A DNA stretch of 49,518 bases, from positions 1 through 49,518 of the forward strand of contig CACGHU010000003.1 of NCBI GenBank assembly GCA_902572945.1, given 5' to 3'. Shown one piece after another: positions 10,326 to 18,414 of this stretch. The notes beneath the pieces were generated by a model, which saw only the letters and a list, made by a program, of their open reading frames with translations, was not told the origin of the DNA and searched no databases. The first letter of the stretch is position 1. Each line of letters starts with the position of its first letter. Both the position numbers and the translations under genes were made by a program. Source of the DNA: an uncultured Pelagibacteraceae bacterium (GTDB taxonomy: Bacteria; Pseudomonadota; Alphaproteobacteria; Pelagibacterales; Pelagibacteraceae).

Positions 10326-11996
10326 CTAGGTAGTTTTTACTTTAGTCTGCTTCATGATCACAACTTGTTGAGCCATAGTTAATACGTTGTTTATTGTCCA
10401 ATAGATAACTAGACCAGATGGAAATGGCGCCAAGATAATTGTTAAAAATAAAGGAAAAAACATAAAGATTTTTTGCTGTATTGGATCCGGTGGTGTAGGA
10501 TTTAATTTTTGTTGTAAATACATTGTCAAACCCATAAGACAAGGCCAAACACCAATAATCAAAAATGATGGAGGATCCCAGGGTATTAAACCAAAAAGAT
10601 TAAAAATTGATGTTGGATCTCTCTCTGACAAATCCTCAATCCAACCATAAAATGGTTGGTGCCTCATTTCTAAAGTGACGAAAAGAACTTTATAAATTGC
10701 AAAGAAGAACGGTATTTGTATAAAAATTGGCAAACAACCAGAGACTGGGTTTACTTTTTCTTTTTTATATAATGCCATCATCTCTTGTTGTAGTTTCATT
10801 TTATCATCTTTGTGCAATTCTTTAAGTCTTGTCATTTCAGGTTGTAAAACTTTCATTTTAGCCATGGACCTAAAAGAATAATTTGCTAATGGAAAAAATA
10901 ATATTCTTATACAGATTGTAATTAGAATTATAGCAATTCCAAAGTTTCCAGTAAGTTTAAAAAAATAATCTATTGCAAAGAAAAAGTTTTTTGTAAAAAA
11001 ATAAAACCAGCCCCAATCAATCGCCAAGTCAAATTTTGCAATTTTTGAACTTTCCGCATATCCATCAATTACATCTACTTCTTTTGCTGCAACTATAACT
11101 CTTACATTGCTTGAAACAGTTGCATTTGGACTCAGTTCAAGAGGTTTAGTCTCAATAAAGTTCGCCCTAAATTTGTCTTTGAAATCGAAATCTGCTCTAA
11201 AAGACTTATTCTCTTCTGGAATAAGTGTTGTTATCCAGTACTTATCTGTGATTCCAAGCCAACCAGTGTTTGCGTTTTTAGAGAATTCTTTTTCCCTAAT
11301 ATCTTCATAATCTTCCTCCACTAATTGTTCGTCAAAAACACCGATAAGTCCCTCATGAAGAATATAAAAATTAGTTATTTCAGGTGCCTTATTACGAATA
11401 ATCTGACCGTAAGAATAAAAATCATAAGATTTATCAGATTTGTTTGTAACTGTTTGATCAATAGAAAATAAAAATTTTTCATCTATTTTAATTATTTTTT
11501 TAAAATTAATACCTTGTTTGTTGCTCCAAGATAAGGTTACTGGTTGATTAGGAGCAAGTTTCTCGTTACCTTCAACTTTCCAAACAGTTTGAGAACTCGG
11601 CAAATCAATATTTTTACTACTACTGACCCATCCTGTTTCAACATAGTAACCTTGACCAAATTTTTTTGGATGCAGTAGTGTGATTTTATTTTTACCATCT
11701 AAAGTTTCTGTGTAATTTTTAAAAACTAAATCATCGATTGTACCACCTAACAAGGAAATCGAACCTTTAATATTTTTATTTTCAAATTTTACTCTTTCAC
11801 TTTCTTTAATTGCATCTTCTCTTGAAATTTCAATAAATTTATCACTACTATCAAGCTTCGGCGCCTCTGAGTTTAAAACAGTCTTTTCTTGATTTAAATT
11901 ATTTATTTCTTTTGGAGGTGGCGCAAAAAATAAACCATATAATATTATTACTGCTGCGCTTAATGATATAGCTGCAATTACATTCTTGGTATCCAT
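10326..11996 (-). CDS. yidC: membrane protein insertase YidC
   Basis: N-terminal TM, periplasmic domain, then GNFGIAIILITICIRILFFPL...SMAKMKVLQPEM; next to yidD-rnpA-rpmH. Confidence 0.97.
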   Translation of the reverse strand: MDTKNVIAAISLSAAVIILYGLFFAPPPKEINNLNQEKTVLNSEAPKLDSSDKFIEISREDAIKESERVKFENKNIKGSISLLGGTIDDLVFKNYTETLDGKNKITLLHPKKFGQGYYVETGWVSSSKNIDLPSSQTVWKVEGNEKLAPNQPVTLSWSNKQGINFKKIIKIDEKFLFSIDQTVTNKSDKSYDFYSYGQIIRNKAPEITNFYILHEGLIGVFDEQLVEEDYEDIREKEFSKNANTGWLGITDKYWITTLIPEENKSFRADFDFKDKFRANFIETKPLELSPNATVSSNVRVIVAAKEVDVIDGYAESSKIAKFDLAIDWGWFYFFTKNFFFAIDYFFKLTGNFGIAIILITICIRILFFPLANYSFRSMAKMKVLQPEMTRLKELHKDDKMKLQQEMMALYKKEKVNPVSGCLPIFIQIPFFFAIYKVLFVTLEMRHQPFYGWIEDLSERDPTSIFNLFGLIPWDPPSFLIIGVWPCLMGLTMYLQQKLNPTPPDPIQQKIFMFFPLFLTIILAPFPSGLVIYWTINNVLTMAQQVVIMKQTKVKTT

Positions 11997-12000
11997 GTTT

Positions 12001-12237
12001 CTATTTATCCTTCTTTTTTAAGACTGGATCAAACCCATCACCACCGCCTAGAAATTTTATTGGATGACAAGATAAAATTCTTTTTATACCCATTAAGCTT
12101 CCTCTAAATATTCCGTGCTCATTTAAGCTGTCTATAAAGTAATCTGAACATGTTGGTAAATATCTACAACTATTTCCTAAGTAAGGCGATAATAAACGTT
12201 TATAAATTTTTATTATGAATATTAATATACTTTTCAT
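12001..12237 (-). CDS. yidD: membrane protein insertion efficiency factor YidD
   Basis: YKRLLSPYLGNSCRYLPTCSDYFIDSLNEHG...SCHPIKFLGGGDGFDPV. Confidence 0.96.
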   Translation of the reverse strand: MKSILIFIIKIYKRLLSPYLGNSCRYLPTCSDYFIDSLNEHGIFRGSLMGIKRILSCHPIKFLGGGDGFDPVLKKKDK

Positions 12238-12240
12238 TAA

Positions 12241-12582
12241 TTATTTAATTTTTTTAAAATTTAAAAATAACTCAGTCTTTATATCTTCAAATCTATCATT
12301 AAAAACATTTTTTTTTGCAATAATTAAGTATGAATATTCACTGTTTATTTTTACATTTTGAGATACATAGCGCATAATATTCTTAATTCTTCTTTTTATT
12401 TTATTTCTAATGATTGCGTTACCTAATTTTTTCTTTGCAATAACACTCAAATTTAATTTTTTTGAATTTAAATGATCTAATTTTTTGAAAAAAATTGTAG
12501 AATATTTGTTGTTTATTTTTTTTCCATTAAGAATAGATCTGAAATCCTCATTTTTAGACAATGAGCTAATTCTTAACTTCAT
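12241..12582 (-). CDS. rnpA: ribonuclease P protein component
   Basis: LSKNEDFRSIL; KKLGNAIIRNKIKRRIKNIMR; between rpmH and yidD. Confidence 0.93.
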   Translation of the reverse strand: MKLRISSLSKNEDFRSILNGKKINNKYSTIFFKKLDHLNSKKLNLSVIAKKKLGNAIIRNKIKRRIKNIMRYVSQNVKINSEYSYLIIAKKNVFNDRFEDIKTELFLNFKKIK

Positions 12583-12716
12583 TAAACTGTAAGTTTCTTT
12601 CTCCCTTTTGCTCTTCTTCTTGCAAGCAACTTTTTCCCCCCTTTGGTTTTCATTTTTGATCTAAAACCGTGGCGTCTTTTTCTGACTAATCTACTTGGCT
12701 GATATGTTCTTTTCAT
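12582..12716 (-). CDS. rpmH: ribosomal protein bL34
   Basis: Hand translation: [44 protein letters not shown]; 44 aa, too short for the supplied ORF track; stop overlaps rnpA start (TAATG). Confidence 0.98.
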   Translation of the reverse strand: MKRTYQPSRLVRKRRHGFRSKMKTKGGKKLLARRRAKGRKKLTV

Positions 12717-12810
12717 AAAATATTGTTAAATTTTCTAATAAATTCCGCTCTTTATAATAACTAAATATATAAATAGCAAATAGAACATTTTACAATTACG
12801 ATTAAAATTT

Positions 12811-13533
12811 ATGGAAAAAGTAAAAAAAATTAAAATATCTATTGGCCTATTTTATCTGATCATCGTAGGAGTATTTCTTTATTACCTATTTTCTAAATTT
12901 AGTTTACAAGAACTTTCCTCCTATGAGTTTATAAAAGATAATGTTGAATATCTTTCAAAAATTAAAACAAAAAATATACTTTTATTATGTCTACTTTTTT
13001 TACTCTTTACAATATTATGGGTTTTTCCATTTTTAGGATTTGGATCTCCCGTTGCATTATTAGCGGGCTTCATTTTAGGAAAATGGTTAGGAACAATAAT
13101 AGTTGTTTTAGGCTTAAGTGTAGGTGCATCATTTTTATACATTTTCGCAAATTTTTTTTTAAAAGATATTGTTAGAGAAAAATTTTTAAATAAATTTATA
13201 AACTTAGAGGTAAAGTTTAAAAAATCAGAATTTATTTTTCTTTTAATCTATAGATTCATTGGCGGCATTCCGTGGCAAATAAGTTGCATATTGCCGACAC
13301 TATTTAATGTAAGAGTAACAAACTTCTTCCTAGCAACGTTAATAGGTATTGTTCCCCAAATTTTTCTTGTCGTTTCTATTGGAAACGGTTTAGAAACAAT
13401 TATTAGTCAAAATTTAAAACCACCTGGAATAATTGATATTATTACTTCACCAAATATTTATTTTCCGCTAGGTGCTTTTTTTATTTTGATTATTACTACA
13501 ATTTTTTTACGAAAATTATTTTATAAAAAGTAA
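12811..13533 (+). CDS. VTT/TVP38/DedA-family membrane protein
   Basis: FPFLGFGSPVALLAGFILGKWLGTIIVVLGLSVGASFLYIFANFF; YRFIGGIPWQISCILPTLFNV. Confidence 0.85.
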   Translation: MEKVKKIKISIGLFYLIIVGVFLYYLFSKFSLQELSSYEFIKDNVEYLSKIKTKNILLLCLLFLLFTILWVFPFLGFGSPVALLAGFILGKWLGTIIVVLGLSVGASFLYIFANFFLKDIVREKFLNKFINLEVKFKKSEFIFLLIYRFIGGIPWQISCILPTLFNVRVTNFFLATLIGIVPQIFLVVSIGNGLETIISQNLKPPGIIDIITSPNIYFPLGAFFILIITTIFLRKLFYKK

Positions 13534-13536
13534 TTG

Positions 13537-13612
13537 TGGTGCCCCTTGCCCGACTTGCACGGACGACTTTTTCCTTACCATGGAAATACTCTACTGCCTG
13601 AGTTAAAGGGGC
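13537..13612 (-). tRNA. tRNA-Thr(GGT)
   Basis: Reverse complement GCCCCTTTAACTCAGGCAGTAGAGTATTTCCATGGTAAGGAAAAAGTCGTCCGTGCAAGTCGGGCAAGGGGCACCA folds as a cloverleaf; anticodon loop ATGGTAA; encoded CCA. Confidence 0.95.
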
Positions 13613-13706
13613 AATACACAATTATAAATAGTGTATAAATAAATTTTTTTCAAATTATTGCCTTAATTTTTTTTGAAAATAAGTTATATTAATTATAGGT
13701 AATGTC

Positions 13707-13910
13707 ATGGGAATTCACTACGATTATAAATCGACTAGAGGCGCAAAGGCTATGGAAAAGCAAGCTAAAAGAGAAAAAAAGCTTGCTGAGCGAAAAGCAA
13801 AAAGAGCTGCCAAAGATGGATTGATTAAGCAAAAAGAAGAGACAAAAATGCACGATATATCTAAAACGATTACTCTTGAAGATTTAACAAATCCTGAAAA
13901 AAACAAATGA
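13707..13910 (+). CDS. small basic hypothetical protein
   Basis: 67 aa Lys/Arg/Ala-rich ORF MGIHYDYKSTRGAKAMEKQAKREKKLAERKAKRAAKDG; ATGA overlap with the following small ORF. Confidence 0.65.
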   Translation: MGIHYDYKSTRGAKAMEKQAKREKKLAERKAKRAAKDGLIKQKEETKMHDISKTITLEDLTNPEKNK

Positions 13911-14008
13911 ATAAAAAAGATAAAATTCTTAAACTTGAGATAGCGCTCAAAAAAAATCTAAAAAAAAGAAAACTCTTTCAACAAAAATTAAAAAAAAAGA
14001 GTAAGTAA
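13907..14008 (+). CDS. 33-aa Lys-rich microprotein candidate
   Basis: Hand translation [37 protein letters not shown] overlap upstream and TAATG overlap with dcd downstream, typical of translational coupling. Confidence 0.5.
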   Translation: MNKKDKILKLEIALKKNLKKRKLFQQKLKKKSK

Positions 14009-14562
14009 TGCCAGTCCAGTCTGACAAGTGGATAAAAAAAATGGCAATTAATCATAAAATGATTGAACCATTTGAAGATAAACAAATTAGGGGCAACAGT
14101 ATATCCTACGGTGTGTCATCATACGGTTATGATGCACGTGTTGGAAATGAATTTAAAATATTTACTAATGTGAATACAGAAATTGTTGATCCAAAAAATT
14201 TTAAGCCAACAAGTTTTGTAACAAAAAAAAGTTCAGAGTGTATAATTCCTCCAAACTCATTTGTTCTCGCAAGTACAGTTGAATATTTTCGAATTCCAGA
14301 TGATGTTCTGGTTATTTGCCTAGGTAAATCTACATACGCTAGATGTGGCATAATAGTAAATGTAACTCCGTTAGAGCCATCATGGTGTGGAAATGTTACT
14401 CTAGAATTTTCAAATACAACTCCATTGCCAGCAAAGATATATGCTAATGAAGGAGCATGCCAATTTATTTTTTTAAAAGGAAATGAAAAGCCCGAAACTA
14501 CCTATTCAGATCGTGAAGGTAAATATATGGACCAAAAAGGGGTTACGTTACCCAAAGTCTAG
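14008..14562 (+). CDS. dcd: dCTP deaminase
   Basis: [60 protein letters not shown]. Confidence 0.97.
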   Translation: MPVQSDKWIKKMAINHKMIEPFEDKQIRGNSISYGVSSYGYDARVGNEFKIFTNVNTEIVDPKNFKPTSFVTKKSSECIIPPNSFVLASTVEYFRIPDDVLVICLGKSTYARCGIIVNVTPLEPSWCGNVTLEFSNTTPLPAKIYANEGACQFIFLKGNEKPETTYSDREGKYMDQKGVTLPKV

Positions 14563-14564
14563 TT

Positions 14565-15827
14565 ATGGACAGATTTTTAATAAATGGTCCTTGTAAAATT
14601 AAGGGTGTAATAAACTTATCAGGTAGTAAAAATGCCTCTTTACCAATTTTAGCTGCAACAATTCTTTTTGAAGAACCTGTAGAAATTAAAAATTTACCCA
14701 ATGTAAAAGATATAAGAACAATGCTAGATCTGATAAAATCTCTAGGTTTTATTATAAAAAAAAATAAGACTAATAATTCTATTATAATTAAAAAAAAAAT
14801 TATTAAAACATTCGCCTCTTATTCCTTGGTTAAAACTATGAGAGCTGGAATTTTAGTTCTTGGTCCATTGATATCTAAATATAGAAAAGCAACCACTTCC
14901 CTTCCTGGAGGTTGTTTAATTGGTGCCCGACCGGTCAATTTTCATCTTGATGCTTTAGGAAAACTAGGAATGAAACACCGTATTAAAAAGGGATATATTT
15001 TTGCAAATGCAGAAAAAGGTTTAAAAGGTTCAATAATTAAATTTCCAAAAATTTCTGTGGGTGCTACAGAAAATGCAATTCTTGCTGCTACACTAGCTGA
15101 AGGAAAAACAATATTAAAAAATTGTGCAATTGAACCAGAGATCAGAATTGATTTGACAAATTTTTTAAACAAAGCAGGTGCAAAAATTAAGTGGAAAGGA
15201 AAAAGATCTGTTGAAATTGAAGGTGTAAAAAAATTAAATGGTATTAGTTACTCAGTTATGGCAGACCGCATAGAATGTGGTACCTTTTGTGTTGCAGCTG
15301 TAATATCAAAAGGTGAAGTAAAAATAAACGGTTTAAATCCGAAAATAATTAGCACAGAGCTAAAACTTTTAAAAAAAATTGGAGCAAAAATAAAAAATTT
15401 TGAAAATTCTATTTTAATTAAAGGACCAAAAAAAATAAAAAGCATAAAACTTTTAAAAACTAAAGAATATGATGGTTTCCCAACTGACCTGCAAGCACCA
15501 TTTATGGCGTTGCTATGTAAAGCAAATGGAAAGTCCGTAATCCAAGAAAGAATATTTGAAAACAGATTTACTCATGTTGGAGAATTGAAAAGGCTAGGGG
15601 CAAAAATATCTATCATTAAAAATAAAGCTATAATTAAGGGAAATTCAAATTTCGAGGGCGCTGAATTAATGTCCAGCGATCTTAGAGCTTCTGTAGCCTT
15701 GGTCATAGCTGCAATTGTTGCAAAAGGAAATTCAATTATTAATAGGATATATCATTTAGATAGAGGATACGAAAAAATAGAAAATAAACTTAGAAAAGTA
15801 GGTGTTAATATTAAAAGACTGTCTTAA
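14565..15827 (+). CDS. murA: UDP-N-acetylglucosamine 1-carboxyvinyltransferase
   Basis: GVINLSGSKNASLPILAAT, LPGGCLIGARPVNFHLDAL, GFPTDLQAPFMAL. Confidence 0.97.
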   Translation: MDRFLINGPCKIKGVINLSGSKNASLPILAATILFEEPVEIKNLPNVKDIRTMLDLIKSLGFIIKKNKTNNSIIIKKKIIKTFASYSLVKTMRAGILVLGPLISKYRKATTSLPGGCLIGARPVNFHLDALGKLGMKHRIKKGYIFANAEKGLKGSIIKFPKISVGATENAILAATLAEGKTILKNCAIEPEIRIDLTNFLNKAGAKIKWKGKRSVEIEGVKKLNGISYSVMADRIECGTFCVAAVISKGEVKINGLNPKIISTELKLLKKIGAKIKNFENSILIKGPKKIKSIKLLKTKEYDGFPTDLQAPFMALLCKANGKSVIQERIFENRFTHVGELKRLGAKISIIKNKAIIKGNSNFEGAELMSSDLRASVALVIAAIVAKGNSIINRIYHLDRGYEKIENKLRKVGVNIKRLS

Positions 15828-16225
15828 TGGTTAAAAAATATCTTAAAAAAATCATTGCTCAATCCCCACAAGATTTACAGGTGATTTCAGCATGTTGTGA
15901 AGGCGGAAAAATCAAAATTGATGAGATTAAATATTTACCTGAAAACAAAATTTTTTTCTTTTTAATTGAGAGAATTGCAAGAGAAAAAGGAAATTCAAAA
16001 GAAAAGGTAAAAAGTATAGTTAAATTTGAATATATAGAAAAATCAAAATCTAAAAATATTGACAGTAGAAAAATTGACTCATTTGTTGAATTAGCCGCAA
16101 TCAACCTTTTTAAAAATAATAAAAATTATGAAATAACACTATTATTTTCAAATAATGGAATTATAACATTAACAGCAGAAATTGTTGAGGCAGTATTAGA
16201 GGATCAAAATAAAATAAATGATTAA
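15827..16225 (+). CDS. DUF2948 family protein
   Basis: IIAQSPQDLQVISACCEGGKIKIDEIKYLPE...; located between murA and hisD as in other alphaproteobacteria. Confidence 0.75.
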   Translation: MVKKYLKKIIAQSPQDLQVISACCEGGKIKIDEIKYLPENKIFFFLIERIAREKGNSKEKVKSIVKFEYIEKSKSKNIDSRKIDSFVELAAINLFKNNKNYEITLLFSNNGIITLTAEIVEAVLEDQNKIND

Positions 16226-17492
16226 AATTATAAAATATAGAAATGGGTCGGGGCACAATTACTTGAAAAACTTTCTTGATAGAAGGAGAAATTCTAAAAA
16301 TACTGATGTTGATCTTGTAAATAAAATTATTAATGACGTCAAAAAAAATAAATTTAAAGCTCTAAAAAAATACGAGAATAAATATTCAAAAAATAAGGAA
16401 ATTAAGTTATCCAAAAAAAAAATTAGTAATACAATAAAAAATTTGGATAAAAATGTTAAAAAGGCTATTGATTATGCTTATGAAAGAATTTTTAAATTTC
16501 ACATACTTCAAGTCAAAAATTTTAAAAAAATAAGATTTATAGATAAATATAAAAATAAATTGGAGTATAAGTCTATTCCAATAGATTCAGTTGGAGTGTA
16601 CGTTCCTGGTAACTTGCCCTCAACTTTGTTAATGAATTGTATCCCTGCTAAGATTGCAGGAGTAAGAAGAATGGTATTAGCTACTCCAAAAATAAATAAT
16701 AAATTAAATCCTGCTGTTTTATATGCAGCAAAAAAATTAGGTATAAAAGAAATTTTTTCAATGGGAGGGGCTCAAGCGATTGCGAGTTTAGCATTTATTC
16801 AAAAAGTAAATAAAGTCGTTGGCCCAGGTAATAAGTATGTAGCAGAGGCCAAAAGGCAATTATCTGGAAAGATCTTGGGTACAGAAACAATGTATGCAGG
16901 AGCATCTGAGATATGTGTTCTTGCTGATAAAAAATCAGATTTATCTCAAGTTGCAACTTCCTTAGTTTCTCAAGCAGAACATGACCCAGATAGTCAGTGT
17001 ATATTAGTTACTAAAGATAAAAACTTGATAAAAAAAGTTCGAACAGAAGTAAAAAAAATCTTAAGTGATTTACCAAGAAAAATAATAGCTTCAAAGTCAT
17101 TAAAAAAAAATGGCTTATTTATTCTCGTAAAGAATGATAAACAAATAATTGAAACAATAAATGAAATAGCCCCAGAACATCTCGAGCTTAACGTAAAAAA
17201 TTTTAAAAAATATGAAAATAAGATTAAAAATGCCGGAAGTATTTGCAATGGACCAAATACTCCAATGAGTGCATCAGATTATACAGTTGGAACTAATCAT
17301 GTCTTGCCAACTGCAGGTTCCTCAAAATTTAGCTCAGGTTTAAATTTAAATGAATTTACCAAAAAAATATCAATTGTAACTTTGAGTAAATTAGGGGTAG
17401 AAAAAATTGCAAATCCAGCTATAACTCTTTCCGAGTTTGAACAATTACATGGTCATACTCAAAGTATAAAATCTAGAATAAGGAGAAACTAA
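16218..17492 (+). CDS. hisD: histidinol dehydrogenase
   Basis: [73 protein letters not shown]. Confidence 0.97.
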   Translation: MIKIIKYRNGSGHNYLKNFLDRRRNSKNTDVDLVNKIINDVKKNKFKALKKYENKYSKNKEIKLSKKKISNTIKNLDKNVKKAIDYAYERIFKFHILQVKNFKKIRFIDKYKNKLEYKSIPIDSVGVYVPGNLPSTLLMNCIPAKIAGVRRMVLATPKINNKLNPAVLYAAKKLGIKEIFSMGGAQAIASLAFIQKVNKVVGPGNKYVAEAKRQLSGKILGTETMYAGASEICVLADKKSDLSQVATSLVSQAEHDPDSQCILVTKDKNLIKKVRTEVKKILSDLPRKIIASKSLKKNGLFILVKNDKQIIETINEIAPEHLELNVKNFKKYENKIKNAGSICNGPNTPMSASDYTVGTNHVLPTAGSSKFSSGLNLNEFTKKISIVTLSKLGVEKIANPAITLSEFEQLHGHTQSIKSRIRRN

Positions 17493-17494
17493 GT

Positions 17495-17710
17495 TTGTCA
17501 AAGCAAGATTTATTGGAGTTCAAGGGTAAAGTTATTGACCTGCTTCCGAATGCCATGTTCAGAGTTAAGTTAGAGAACAATCATATAGTCACAGCACATA
17601 CTGCTGGTAAACTTAGGAAAAATCGAATTAGAGTTCTTCAAGGTGATAATGTAACCGTAGAAGTGACACCTTACGATTTAACTAAGGGAAGAATAATTTT
17701 TAGATTTTAG
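17495..17710 (+). CDS. infA: translation initiation factor IF-1
   Basis: [60 protein letters not shown] start. Confidence 0.97.
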   Translation: MSKQDLLEFKGKVIDLLPNAMFRVKLENNHIVTAHTAGKLRKNRIRVLQGDNVTVEVTPYDLTKGRIIFRF

Positions 17711-17715
17711 TCTAT

Positions 17716-17788
17716 GGGTCTCTGGTGTAGCTGGTGCGCACGAACGCCTGAAAAGCGTTAGGACCTGGTTCGTTTCCAGGGGGACCCA
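17716..17788 (+). tRNA. tRNA-Phe(GAA)
   Basis: GGGTCTCTGGTGTAGCTGGTGCGCACGAACGCCTGAAAAGCGTTAGGACCTGGTTCGTTTCCAGGGGGACCCA; 7-bp acceptor, anticodon loop CTGAAAA, 4-nt variable loop; followed by CCT, so CCA is not fully encoded. Confidence 0.88.
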
Positions 17789-17895
17789 CCTTAAAAATCA
17801 AAAATTAAACGCTTGCAATAAATTTTAAAATCTAATAACTAGTCTTCAGCTAATTTAGCTATAAGTAAACTATAAGAAGAAAGAGTAAAATAAGT

Positions 17896-18108
17896 ATGAG
17901 TACATTAAACGGGAAGGTCAAGTGGTTCAATGGTAAAAAGGGCTACGGCTTTATTGAGAGAGAAGACAAAGAAAAAGACGTGTTTGTTCACGCAAGCGCA
18001 GTTAGAGATGCAGGACTTCGTTTCCTAAATGAAGGTGACGAACTACAGTTTGAAATAGAAGATGGCCCTAAAGGACCTTCGGCTGTTAAACTTCAAAAGA
18101 AATCTTAA
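17896..18108 (+). CDS. cspA: cold-shock protein (CspA family)
   Basis: [31 protein letters not shown]. Confidence 0.96.
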   Translation: MSTLNGKVKWFNGKKGYGFIEREDKEKDVFVHASAVRDAGLRFLNEGDELQFEIEDGPKGPSAVKLQKKS

Positions 18109-18124
18109 TTTTCTAAAAATCAAT

Positions 18125-18170
18125 AATTGTAATAGGGATGAGTGGTTAAACTCCATATCCCTATACAATT
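18125..18170. other. long imperfect hairpin (possible cspA 3' terminator or structured RNA)
   Basis: AATTGT-A-ATAGGGAT-GAGT-GGTTAA-ACTC-CAT-ATCCCTAT-ACAATT: 18 paired positions with one bulged A and a 3-nt bulge. Confidence 0.6.
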
Positions 18171-18211
18171 AGCTGTTGCATTTAAAATTTTTTAAGGTAT
18201 TTACCTCACTA

Positions 18212-18286
18212 ATGATTAAAACAAATTACAAAATCGCAAATTCACACAGACATCATTTTCATGCTGGCTGCACGCTAGCAATTTAA
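18212..18286 (+). CDS. candidate His-rich leader peptide upstream of tRNA-His/hisS
   Basis: Hand translation of ATGATTAAAACAAATTACAAAATCGCAAATTCACACAGACATCATTTTCATGCTGGCTGCACGCTAGCAATTTAA = MIKTNYKIANSHRHHFHAGCTLAI*; four His codons in six codons; followed by tRNA-His, hisS, hisZ, hisG. Confidence 0.6.
   Translation: MIKTNYKIANSHRHHFHAGCTLAI
18263..18279 (+). promoter_or_regulatory. GC-rich hairpin just after the His codons of the leader ORF (candidate attenuator/pause hairpin)
   Basis: GCTGGC-TGCAC-GCTAGC: six contiguous pairs (one G-T), followed by AATTTAAT. Confidence 0.45.
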
Positions 18287-18335
18287 TCATATTATAAATT
18301 TAAAATTAACTACAATTAGTATAAAATAAAGAAAG

Positions 18336-18410
18336 GCCCTGGTGGTGAAATGGTTATCACGAAAGTTTGTGGAACTTTAGTTTTTGGTTCGATCCCAAGC
18401 CAGGGTACCA
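18336..18410 (+). tRNA. tRNA-His(GTG)
   Basis: GCCCTGGTGGTGAAATGGTTATCACGAAAGTTTGTGGAACTTTAGTTTTTGGTTCGATCCCAAGCCAGGGTACCA; anticodon loop TTGTGGA; encoded CCA; adjacent to hisS. Confidence 0.95.
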
Positions 18411-18414
18411 AAAA

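Noticed and set aside
12717-12810. Possible oriC/DnaA-box region upstream of rpmH
   Set aside because: No TTATCCACA-like boxes and no dnaA or dnaN nearby; an ordinary AT-rich divergent promoter region.
18320-18325. TATAAA as a -10 box for a tRNA-His-only promoter
   Set aside because: No convincing -35 at 16-18 nt spacing and AT-rich surroundings; it remains an alternative to read-through from the leader but was not called.
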